Assembly (NCBI GenBank): GCA_003662645.1
Contig: QMYL01000093.1
Span: 1-5,082 of the forward strand
DNA from: Candidatus Bathyarchaeota archaeon
GTDB lineage: Archaea > Thermoproteota > Bathyarchaeia > Bathyarchaeales > B26-1
Length of the DNA: 5,082 bases
Direction of reading: 5' to 3'
The notes under the pieces are model-generated. The model ran no database searches and was not told the origin of the DNA. It saw nothing but the letters and a program-made list of their open reading frames with translations. The position numbers and the translations under genes are program-made. Shown piece by piece: positions 1 through 5,082 of the stretch. The first letter of the stretch is position 1, and the number at the start of each line of letters is the position of its first letter.

Positions 1-859
1 GGGTTCTCCTATCCGCAACGAAGGGCTCCACCCTATCTAGGATTCTGAACCCCACCGATATGGTTGTGCCGCCGCCCTTGAAACCCTCCATAACCCCTCT
101 AACTAAATCCTCAGCCTCCCCGCATCTCAGCGTGGGCGGAAGCCTCAAGTCTATATCTAAGACGCATAGGCTTGGGGTTGCACCTGCAACCCCCCGGCTT
201 CTGATGCCGATTAGACAAGGCGTTGGGGAGTAGAATAGTCCGTGGGGCGACTTCAGCTCGTCGAATAGCCCCTTAATCCTGGTCCAGAGGTTATACGCCT
301 CCTCTATGGCGTTACTGAATAGGTGTTTTGCCCCAACGTGCCCGGGTGAGGCTCTGCAGTAAACCTTGAACCTCAACCTACCCTTATATGCGAAGGTTAT
401 GCTGTCCAAGCCGCTCGGTTCGCCGAAGATGGCGTAGTCGACCTCCAAACCCTCACGCAGTAGCTGCCGTATACCCCTCGACCGCCTCTCCTCATCCACT
501 ACGCCCGAAACTAAGACTCTACCCTCCAACCTTTCAAAGTTTAGGGTTGCGGCTGCGTAGATCATGGCCGCCAAGGAGCTCTTAGCGTCGACTGAACCCC
601 TCCCGTAGAGCCTACCATCCTTAAGTCTAACCGGTATCCAGCCCCTGATGGTATCCATATGCCCGCAGAGCAGAACTGTTGGCTCTCCCCCGCCAATCTC
701 GCCGTAGACGTTACCAGCCCTATCGAGTCTAACCCTCGAGTAGCCGAGCTCCTCCATCGAATCCTTTAGGTATGAGGCCAGCTCCCCCTCCCTACCGCTG
801 GGGCTGTATATCTCAAGCATGTCGACGAGCAGGCTTACGGCGTCATCCAAGCCATCCAC
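1..859 (-). CDS. lysK: LysK, [LysW]-lysine/[LysW]-ornithine hydrolase, M20 family (3' end cut by window)
   Basis: Last step of the carrier pathway: a metal-dependent cytoplasmic carboxypeptidase that cuts lysine (or ornithine) from the C-terminal Glu of LysW. I translated 286 codons by hand from a GTG at 857-859; the frame is open to the left edge, so roughly the last 60 residues are missing if it matches the usual ~350. M20 peptidase marks appear in order: CGHMDTIRG with metal His67 and Asp69, GRGSVDAKSS with bridging Asp91, VVDEERRSRG with the E123-E124 base/ligand pair, and GEPSG with Glu147. A dimerisation-type segment follows (GHVGAKHLFSNAIEE), then GATPSLCVLDIDLRLPP. The final metal-binding His should lie outside the window. 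Start choice: an in-frame TAG just upstream leaves GTG 859 or TTG 850 as candidates before the first ATG at residue 14. GTG keeps the N-terminal helix ahead of EIYSPSG, and AGAGGG at 876-881 could serve as a somewhat distant ribosome site. The gene starts 20 nt after lysJ. The family is clear; substrate (Lys, Orn or both) is inferred from context. Confidence 0.92.
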   Translation of the reverse strand, partial: MDGLDDAVSLLVDMLEIYSPSGREGELASYLKDSMEELGYSRVRLDRAGNVYGEIGGGEPTVLLCGHMDTIRGWIPVRLKDGRLYGRGSVDAKSSLAAMIYAAATLNFERLEGRVLVSGVVDEERRSRGIRQLLREGLEVDYAIFGEPSGLDSITFAYKGRLRFKVYCRASPGHVGAKHLFSNAIEEAYNLWTRIKGLFDELKSPHGLFYSPTPCLIGIRSRGVAGATPSLCVLDIDLRLPPTLRCGEAEDLVRGVMEGFKGGGTTISVGFRILDRVEPFVADRRT

Positions 860-879
860 ACACCGTCTTCTATAACCCT

Positions 880-2088
880 CTAAGGTCTAGCGATCCTAGA
901 CTCCTCCTCCTTGAGGAGGACCTCCAGGATCTCGGCAACCCTCTCAAGGTGCTCCCTCTCTATAACCAGGGGCGGTAGGAAGCGTATCACATTCTTGCCA
1001 GAGTATAGGAGGATCACGCCCCTCTCCAGGGCTCCCATTAGGATGTTGTAGATGTCGAACCTAGACTCAAGCCCTATCATCAGGCCCAACCCCCTAACAT
1101 CCCTGACAACCCCAAATCTCTCCCCAATCTTGAGCAGTTTATCCTTAAAGAAGTCCCCTAGAACCCTGGCCCTCTCCACAAGGCCCTCCTCAACTATCAC
1201 ATCTATCGTTGCCGAGGCGGCTGCGCATGCCAGGGGGTTACCCCCAAAGGTGGTTGTATGCTCCCCAAGCTTCAAGGACTCCATTATCTCACCCCTAGCT
1301 ATGGTTACACCCATGGGGATCCCTCCAGCTATGGCTTTAGCGATGCACATTATATCCGGGCTTACCCCCCAATGTTCTGAGGCCCACATCCTACCCGTCC
1401 TCCCAAGGCCCGTCTGGACCTCATCCATTATGAGTACGGCCCCATGTTCGTCGCATAGCTTCCTCAACTCCTCCAAGAAGCCCTTCGGCGGGATGTGGAC
1501 CCCTCCCTCGCCCTGTATTGGCTCAACTATAACCGCCGCAGTCCGGTCTGATATGGCGGCCTCAGCCTTCTCAATCCTCCCGTAGGGTATGAACTTGAAG
1601 GTTGGGATTAGGAGGCTCTTGAAGGGTCTCCTATACTTCGGGTTCCAGGTTGCCGAGAGGGCTCCTATCGTCTTGCCGTGGTATCCCCTCACCATCGATA
1701 CGACCTCGTCCCTCCCCGTGTATTTGACGGCGACCTTAAGTGCGCACTCGACCGCCTCCGCCCCGCTGTTCGAGAGGAAGACCCTATCCAAGCCTTTAGG
1801 GGCTATCTTGATCAGCTTCTCAAGGAGTTCCGCCCTCTTCTCGTTGTATAGGGAGCTGTGGCATGTTATGAGCCTCTCAGACTGCTCCTTTATGGCCTTG
1901 ACAACCCTTGGGTGGCAGTGTCCAACTATGCTGACGCCGTACCCGCCCATGCAGTCTATGTATTCCCTTCCATATATGTCGTAGAGTATGGCGCCTCTAC
2001 CCCTGGTTATGCATACTGGAAACCTCTGGTACACCCTGGCCAGAACGGAGTCCTCAACATTGATTATGCGCTTAAGTTCCTCACTCAA
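880..2088 (-). CDS. lysJ: LysJ, [LysW]-aminoadipate semialdehyde / [LysW]-glutamate semialdehyde aminotransferase
   Basis: PLP-dependent class III aminotransferase (402 residues, normal length for the ArgD/LysJ group). It moves an amino group from glutamate onto the LysW-bound semialdehyde, giving LysW-lysine or LysW-ornithine. Visible marks: substrate-entry motif CMGGYGVSIVGHCHP (46-60), phosphate-binding SNSGAEA (106-112), ring-stacking region GYHGKT (135-140), VEPIQGEGG (188-196), cofactor Asp222 in MDEVQTG, the Schiff-base Lys251 in IAKAIAGG, TTTFGGNP (278-285), and Arg369 in VIRFLPPLV for the substrate carboxylate. The GGYGV and VIRFLPPLVIE stretches resemble Thermus LysJ as I remember it. 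The start is TTG at 2086-2088: a stop lies just upstream in frame and the next usual start is GTG at codon 19, too late for the fold. The start lies inside lysZ (8-nt overlap), which suggests coupled translation. Operon context separates it from a general ArgD. Confidence 0.92.
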   Translation of the reverse strand: MSEELKRIINVEDSVLARVYQRFPVCITRGRGAILYDIYGREYIDCMGGYGVSIVGHCHPRVVKAIKEQSERLITCHSSLYNEKRAELLEKLIKIAPKGLDRVFLSNSGAEAVECALKVAVKYTGRDEVVSMVRGYHGKTIGALSATWNPKYRRPFKSLLIPTFKFIPYGRIEKAEAAISDRTAAVIVEPIQGEGGVHIPPKGFLEELRKLCDEHGAVLIMDEVQTGLGRTGRMWASEHWGVSPDIMCIAKAIAGGIPMGVTIARGEIMESLKLGEHTTTFGGNPLACAAASATIDVIVEEGLVERARVLGDFFKDKLLKIGERFGVVRDVRGLGLMIGLESRFDIYNILMGALERGVILLYSGKNVIRFLPPLVIEREHLERVAEILEVLLKEEESRIARP

Positions 2089-2887
2089 GTGTGATCACTG
2101 TTCCACCCTTATGCTCTATCGCCCTCGTTATGGGCTCATCCAAGAAGCCTGAGCATATTACGGCCTCCTTGACTCCGGCCTTCAGAGCCTCTATTGAGGC
2201 TAGAACCTTCTTATCCATCCCGGCACCCATCCTCGGGAGTATCTCCTCAGCCTCCTTCAGCGTCATCCTCTCCAGCAACTTCCCATTCAGGGTGACCCCT
2301 TGGACATCAGTTAGGAATATAACCCTATCAGCGCCTACGGCGCCAGCTATATGGGCGGCGGCCCTGTCGCTGTCAACGTTCAGGGGTTCATACTCCTCTC
2401 CAATCGCTATAGGGGCCACGACTGGTAGGTATCCATTCTCAACCAGTAAGTCTAGGAGACCCCTCTCCACCTCGGTGATCTTGCCGGTGTATCCGCCCTC
2501 TATTATCCTCTTTCTACCTCTCTCATCGATTATGAGGAGCCTCTTCTTACGCCTAGCCCTTATGAGAGCTCCATCTATGCCGGATAACCCGACGGCCGGA
2601 ACCCCGCCGCTCTGGAGCCACCGGACGACCGCTTTATTGACTCTGCCAGCCATGACCATCGTGTATATCTGCACCGTCTCGAGGTCTGTGTATCGGCTTC
2701 TTATCCCGCTCGGCGACTGGATGAATCTCTGCTCCTTACCCAGCATCTCGGCTATCCTCGTAACCTCATCCCCGCCGCCGTGTACTAGGATTAAACCCCC
2801 GCTCTCATGTATCCTCCTTATATCGGATAGTAGGCTCTCCTCCATCCGGCTTTGTATTATGTCGCCACCTATCTTAACGACCAGCAT
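2081..2887 (-). CDS. lysZ: LysZ, [LysW]-aminoadipate / [LysW]-glutamate kinase
   Basis: Amino-acid kinase family protein (268 residues, typical length) that uses ATP to phosphorylate the side-chain carboxylate of aminoadipate (or glutamate) held on LysW. It is the counterpart of ArgB acting on N-acetylglutamate. In order: N-terminal KIGG (Lys5) at the phosphoryl-transfer site, HGGGDEV (36-42) glycine loop, SPSGIRSRYTD (58-68) substrate loop, GLSGIDG (100-106), YEPLNVDSDRAAA (166-178) containing the N/D residues of the family, FLTDVQGV (191-198) in the nucleotide domain, and GAGMDKKVLAS (221-231) with catalytic Lys227. The SGIRSRYTD loop, replacing the ArgB-type GLRVTD, is what makes me call LysZ and not ArgB; this rests on remembered sequences. 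ATG start at 2885-2887, four bases after the lysY stop, with GGTG (2895-2898) seven bases upstream as ribosome site. Dual Lys/Arg use is known for this family in archaea and cannot be excluded. Confidence 0.94.
   Translation of the reverse strand: MLVVKIGGDIIQSRMEESLLSDIRRIHESGGLILVHGGGDEVTRIAEMLGKEQRFIQSPSGIRSRYTDLETVQIYTMVMAGRVNKAVVRWLQSGGVPAVGLSGIDGALIRARRKKRLLIIDERGRKRIIEGGYTGKITEVERGLLDLLVENGYLPVVAPIAIGEEYEPLNVDSDRAAAHIAGAVGADRVIFLTDVQGVTLNGKLLERMTLKEAEEILPRMGAGMDKKVLASIEALKAGVKEAVICSGFLDEPITRAIEHKGGTVITLE
2093..2098 (-). promoter_or_regulatory. Shine-Dalgarno-like GTGATC before the TTG start of lysJ
   Basis: GTGATC, four bases before the TTG at 2088, can pair with the GAUCAC part of the archaeal 16S rRNA 3' end; GGGTGG at 2103-2108 is a second, more distant option. 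Both lie inside lysZ. They help explain how a TTG start with no upstream in-frame alternative can be used. Confidence 0.35.
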
Positions 2888-2891
2888 AAGC

Positions 2892-3944
2892 TCACACCGG
2901 GTGTAGCCCCATAACCCTCAAACCTTCCCTCTCGTCGTATCCAAGCATTATATTCATATTCTGAACCGCTGTCCCGGCTGCCCCCTTCATGAGGTTGTCT
3001 ATGGCCGAGATCAGGACGAGCCTATGGGCGTGTCCATCAACCTCGAACCCTATATCGCAGTAGTTCGTCCCGACAACAACCTTCGGGTCTGGATACCTAT
3101 ATATCCCCTTCCGATCCCTAACAAACCTTATGAAGGGCTCGCCCCTGTAGAAGCCCCTATACATCCTCCAAACCTCAAGAGGGGTGATCTCCCCCTTAAT
3201 GAAGACGTGGCAGGTCGTAAGTATCCCACGAACCATATTGACTGCGTGAGCGGACATGGAGACCACAACGTCACGCCCCGAGAGGAGCCTCAACTCCTGC
3301 TCGATCTCGGCTGTGTGGCGGTGGCCGACCGGTTTGTAGGGTCTAACCGTGCTGTAGTGTTCGGAGTGGTGCGATGACCTTGTGGGTTTAGCTCCGGCAC
3401 CAGACGACCCAACCTTCGAGTCCACAATTATTCTATCCGTCTCTATCCTCCCATCCTTCACAACTGGTGCAAGCGCCAGTATCGCCCCAGCAGCCATACA
3501 GCCTGGACAGGCCACGAGTTGCGCATTCCTAATCTCATCCCTATGGAGCTCTGGAAGACCGTATACGGCCTTCTCGAGCAGCTCTGGGCATCTGTGCTCC
3601 CAGTTATACCACACCGGGTAGTCCTTTGGGTTTTTCAGTCTGAAGTCTGCGCTTGCGTCTATTATCCTTATCCCGGTCTCGATTAGTTCGGGCATAAAGG
3701 TTGATGAGACTCCATGGGGCGTCGCTATGAATAGGAGGTCGCATTCATCCGTTATCGTTGATGGATTAGACCTCACGAATCTCAGGTTCGTCTCACCCCT
3801 AAGGTTTGGGTGAACCCTATAAACGTACTCACCGGCGTACGTGTTCGATGTTACGGTCGTCACCTCAACCTTTGGGTGTTGTAGTAGAAGCCTTATAAGC
3901 TCGCCCCCGACGTACCCAGAGGCGCCGAATATCCCAATCCTCAT
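2892..3944 (-). CDS. lysY: LysY, [LysW]-aminoadipyl/glutamyl phosphate reductase
   Basis: NADPH-dependent reductase (350 residues, full length) that converts the acyl-phosphate made by LysZ into the LysW-bound semialdehyde; homologue of ArgC. Visible: Rossmann loop GIFGASGYVGGELIRLL (4-20), IATPHGVS (73-80), DASADFRLK (96-104), YGLPELHR (128-135), active-site Cys149 in VACPGCMAAGA, SKVGSSGAGAKPT (176-188), GHRHTAEIEQEL (207-218) with the His208/His210 region that supplies the catalytic base, and the SAHAVNMVRGIL stretch (231-242). The C-terminal part returns to the nucleotide domain with SAIDNLMKGAAGTAVQNMN (313-331). ATG start at 3942-3944 shares ATGA with the lysX stop. GAGGTT (3953-3958), eight bases upstream and inside lysX, is a good ribosome site. 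All catalytic residues expected of an active enzyme appear present. Confidence 0.95.
   Translation of the reverse strand: MRIGIFGASGYVGGELIRLLLQHPKVEVTTVTSNTYAGEYVYRVHPNLRGETNLRFVRSNPSTITDECDLLFIATPHGVSSTFMPELIETGIRIIDASADFRLKNPKDYPVWYNWEHRCPELLEKAVYGLPELHRDEIRNAQLVACPGCMAAGAILALAPVVKDGRIETDRIIVDSKVGSSGAGAKPTRSSHHSEHYSTVRPYKPVGHRHTAEIEQELRLLSGRDVVVSMSAHAVNMVRGILTTCHVFIKGEITPLEVWRMYRGFYRGEPFIRFVRDRKGIYRYPDPKVVVGTNYCDIGFEVDGHAHRLVLISAIDNLMKGAAGTAVQNMNIMLGYDEREGLRVMGLHPV
2895..2898 (-). promoter_or_regulatory. Short Shine-Dalgarno GGTG before lysZ
   Basis: GGTG in the last codons of lysY, seven bases before the lysZ ATG at 2887. Short, but placed correctly for reinitiation after the lysY stop at 2892. 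Confidence 0.35.
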
Positions 3945-4804
3945 CTCCTAGCAACCTCAACGGCGTAACTTATTATCCTCCTCGCTATGTCCACGCCGGT
4001 AGCCGAGTATAAACCCCTAAACTCGACGGTGCTGTTAACCTCGTGGACCAAGAGTCCATATGGGCTCTCCATACAGTCGACCGCCAGAACCCCCCCACCG
4101 ACGGCCTCCGAAGCCTTGAGGGCTGTCTCCCTCACCTCTTCAGTCAGGGGGCATGGCTTACTGACGCCTCCCCTAGCCACGTTCGTCCTCCAATCCCCTG
4201 AGGGTGAGTACCTATACGACGCCGCAACGACCTCATCACCGATCGTGAGTATCCTTATATCCCGGGGAGGCCTCTCGACGTACTCCTGGAAGTAGTATAT
4301 CTGGAGTAGAGCGTTCCTGGTTTCCTTCCTAGACTCTATGAGGGCTCTAGCCGAGTCGTCATCCTTCACGAGCGCCACGAGCCTACCCCAGCTTCCGACA
4401 ACAGGCTTCATCACTGCGGGGTAGCCTAGCTCCTTCAAGGCCTTGAAGGCTCCCTCATCCGTGAAAGCTATGAGAGTTTTGGGGACGGGGACACCGGCCT
4501 TGACTAGGGCGAGAGTTGTGAAGAGCTTGTTACCGCAGACCAAGGAGACATCGAAGGGGTTTATCACGTATAATCCCTTACTCTCGAGGGTTGCGGTTAT
4601 GTGTAGCCCCCTGAAGTAGCTTATACACCTCTGTATGACGACCTCTCCGAAGTCGACCTTGAGCTTGCTAGGCTCCTTCAAGGTGTCTATGTATACACCC
4701 TTTGAGTCTACCAGCTTCAAGTCTACGTTTTCGTTTCTCGCCGCCTTTATTAGAGCCTTCTCCTCCCACCTGATCCTGTCGTATACTAAGCTTATCTCCT
4801 TCAT
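3941..4804 (-). CDS. lysX: LysX (or LysX/ArgX), LysW:aminoadipate ligase of the ATP-grasp (RimK-like) family
   Basis: ATP-grasp ligase (287 residues, typical length) that links the alpha-amino group of aminoadipate (or glutamate) to the gamma-carboxyl of the last Glu of LysW, spending ATP. Visible: N-terminal domain opening YDRIRWEEKAL (8-18), RCISYFRGL (59-67), CGNKLFT (90-96) with ATP-binding Lys93, VMKPVVGSWGRLV (131-143) with Lys133 and the glycine loop, FQEYVE (172-177), RDIR (181-184), TNVARGG (207-213), AVDCMES (241-247) and HEVNSTVEFRG (254-264) with metal ligands Asp243, Glu255 and Asn257. The ARGG and N-S-T-V-E-F stretches look more like Thermus LysX (ARGG, N-x-T-x-E-F) than Sulfolobus ArgX (ALGG, N-x-x-P-E-F) as I recall them, so aminoadipate is the favoured substrate. 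ATG start 4802-4804, six bases after the lysW stop; only a weak GGGGCGAG (4814-4821) precedes it. Confidence 0.9.
   Translation of the reverse strand: MKEISLVYDRIRWEEKALIKAARNENVDLKLVDSKGVYIDTLKEPSKLKVDFGEVVIQRCISYFRGLHITATLESKGLYVINPFDVSLVCGNKLFTTLALVKAGVPVPKTLIAFTDEGAFKALKELGYPAVMKPVVGSWGRLVALVKDDDSARALIESRKETRNALLQIYYFQEYVERPPRDIRILTIGDEVVAASYRYSPSGDWRTNVARGGVSKPCPLTEEVRETALKASEAVGGGVLAVDCMESPYGLLVHEVNSTVEFRGLYSATGVDIARRIISYAVEVARR
3953..3958 (-). promoter_or_regulatory. Shine-Dalgarno-like GAGGTT before lysY
   Basis: GAGGTT within the 3' end of lysX, eight bases before the lysY ATG at 3944. The best-spaced classical site of the operon, it supports the ATG in the ATGA overlap as the true start. 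Confidence 0.5.
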
Positions 4805-4810
4805 CTGGAC

Positions 4811-4990
4811 TTACTCGCCCCAGTCTTCACCTTCTATCTCAGCCGGCTTAAGTTCGATTCCCCCGTCCTCCGTCAGTACGACTTCGTAATCCATCCCACA
4901 GTCTGGGCAACTCACTATCTCACCCGAGATGACGTCGCTAGGTATCTCGATCTCCCCATCGCACTCTGGACATTTCACGTTTAAGGTCAT
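4811..4990 (-). CDS. lysW: LysW, amino-group carrier protein
   Basis: Small acidic carrier (59 residues, hand translated) to which the biosynthetic intermediates stay bound from LysX to LysK; it protects the amino group and docks to each enzyme through its acidic surface. The sequence begins MTLNVKCPECDGEIEIP and ends in the diagnostic tail EDWGE, whose terminal Glu59 is the attachment point. Four cysteines in two pairs, Cys7/Cys10 (CPEC) and Cys28/Cys31 (CPDC), form the zinc-binding knuckle of the family. Length is close to the ~54 residues of Thermus LysW. ATG start at 4988-4990, preceded by the polypurine run AAGGAAGGGGG (4993-5003). First gene of the operon, six bases before lysX. The combination of zinc knuckle, EDWGE tail and flanking lysX makes the identification nearly certain. 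Confidence 0.96.
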   Translation of the reverse strand: MTLNVKCPECDGEIEIPSDVISGEIVSCPDCGMDYEVVLTEDGGIELKPAEIEGEDWGE

Positions 4991-4992
4991 CG

Positions 4993-5003
4993 CCCCCTTC
5001 CTT
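4993..5003 (-). promoter_or_regulatory. Ribosome binding region of lysW
   Basis: AAGGAAGGGGG on the minus strand ends two bases before the lysW ATG. The G-run is close to the start codon, but the AAGGA part lies at a usual distance. It supports the ATG at 4990 as the start and is the most purine-rich site in front of any gene of the operon. Confidence 0.45.
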
Positions 5004-5021
5004 AAAGCGTTTGATATAGGA

Positions 5022-5034
5022 GATAAAAATTTCC
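5022..5034 (-). promoter_or_regulatory. Alternative BRE/TATA candidate closer to lysW
   Basis: The minus strand also reads GGAAA followed by TTTTTATC (TATA-like, 5022-5029). Transcription from it would start near 5000 and cut into the ribosome site of lysW, so it is the less likely of the two promoters, but a short-leader transcript is possible. Confidence 0.2.
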
Positions 5035-5048
5035 TTATAAAGATTTCG
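5035..5048 (-). promoter_or_regulatory. Candidate archaeal promoter (BRE + TATA) of the lysWXYZJK operon
   Basis: Read on the minus strand, CGAAAT (5043-5048) is a BRE-like purine/A element and CTTTATAA (5035-5042) a TATA box directly behind it. Taking the usual ~26 bases from TATA centre to start, transcription would begin near 5012, giving a leader of about 22 nt that still holds the ribosome site at 4993-5003. The surrounding 80 bases are AT-rich, in contrast to the coding region. No transcript data, so the start point is an estimate. Confidence 0.55.
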
Positions 5049-5058
5049 GAGATCTTTA
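5038..5058. promoter_or_regulatory. 21-bp near-perfect palindrome over the promoter, possible operator
   Basis: Arms TAAAGATTTC (5038-5047) and GAGATCTTTA (5049-5058) flank a central G at 5048; nine of ten position pairs are complementary, the only exception being T5045/G5051. It covers the BRE and most of the TATA candidate, so a dimeric protein bound here would block TBP/TFB. Lrp/AsnC-type regulators such as LysM of Sulfolobus are the natural candidates for a lysine operon, but no regulator gene is seen here; the protein is inference. Confidence 0.5.
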
Positions 5059-5082
5059 ATTTTCATCAACAAAACATATAAA

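Noticed and set aside
905..920. Short hairpin (6-bp stem TCCTCC/GGAGGA, 4-base loop) near the end of lysJ
   Set aside because: It encodes the Leu-Leu-Lys-Glu-Glu C-terminal stretch, has no T-run behind it and lies about 45 bases before the lysK start, so neither terminator nor ribosome site is convincing.
1052..2094. Plus-strand open frames opposite lysJ
   Set aside because: They overlap each other and the well-supported lysJ, show no family motif, and have low-complexity Ser/Pro/Thr composition.
2091..2906. Open frame of 271 codons on the plus strand, antisense to almost all of lysZ
   Set aside because: The translation is rich in Ser, Pro, Thr and Leu with no recognisable motif, and lysZ on the other strand has all kinase residues. 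It is a by-product of lysZ codon use.
3024..4295. Plus-strand open frames opposite lysY and lysX
   Set aside because: No motif, no ribosome site, and fully covered by genes with intact active-site residues.
4943..5064. Minus-strand reading frame from an ATG at 5064 running through the promoter into lysW in another frame (about 40 codons, beginning MKIKDLRNLYKE)
   Set aside because: It overlaps the TATA region and palindrome, its ATG lies upstream of the predicted transcription start, it has no clear ribosome site and ends inside lysW. Probably chance, although a leader peptide cannot be fully excluded.
5062..5082. TATA-like TTTATATG at the extreme right edge (minus strand) and possible divergent promoter
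   Set aside because: The flanking sequence is cut off and the distance to lysW is long. Nothing beyond AT-richness supports it.
1..5082. tRNA/rRNA genes, CRISPR repeats, insertion sequences, riboswitches
   Set aside because: Coding density is nearly complete, the genes are colinear members of one pathway, and no repeats, terminal inverted repeats or structured-RNA motifs were seen.

Overview
The window reads as a piece of an archaeal genome, most likely a thermophile of the TACK/Crenarchaeota-like lineages. The evidence is the LysW amino-group-carrier pathway with archaeal-type proteins, heavy use of AGG/AGA (Arg) and ATA (Ile) codons, TTG and GTG starts, Shine-Dalgarno-like sites and overlapping genes, and a BRE/TATA promoter instead of a -35/-10 pair. 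The exact lineage is an inference, because no rRNA or other marker is present.

Everything recognisable lies on the minus strand and forms one tightly packed operon, transcribed from right to left. From 5082 to 5000 there is an AT-rich promoter region with a BRE/TATA candidate overlapped by a 21-bp near-perfect palindrome. Six genes follow: lysW (4811-4990, a 59-residue carrier too short for many gene finders), lysX (3941-4804), lysY (2892-3944), lysZ (2081-2887), lysJ (880-2088, TTG start) and lysK (859 to the left edge, GTG start, 3' end outside the window). The junctions are a 6-nt gap, a 4-nt ATGA overlap, a 4-nt gap, an 8-nt overlap and a 20-nt gap. No stretch longer than about 100 bases is left without a gene.

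Together the genes encode the second half of lysine biosynthesis by the alpha-aminoadipate (AAA) route, or the parallel glutamate-to-ornithine route. LysX joins the amino group of the substrate to the C-terminal Glu of LysW. LysZ phosphorylates the carried side-chain carboxylate, LysY reduces it to a semialdehyde, LysJ transaminates it, and LysK cleaves lysine (or ornithine) off LysW. The genes for making AAA, a second X ligase (ArgX/LysX pair) and a LysM-type regulator are not in this window. Whether the set serves lysine, arginine or both therefore cannot be settled here.

The biochemical system is known and not new. The least expected item is the palindrome lying on the promoter, which would make a good operator for a feedback regulator. 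The remaining observations concern substrate specificity and start-codon or translation-coupling details.
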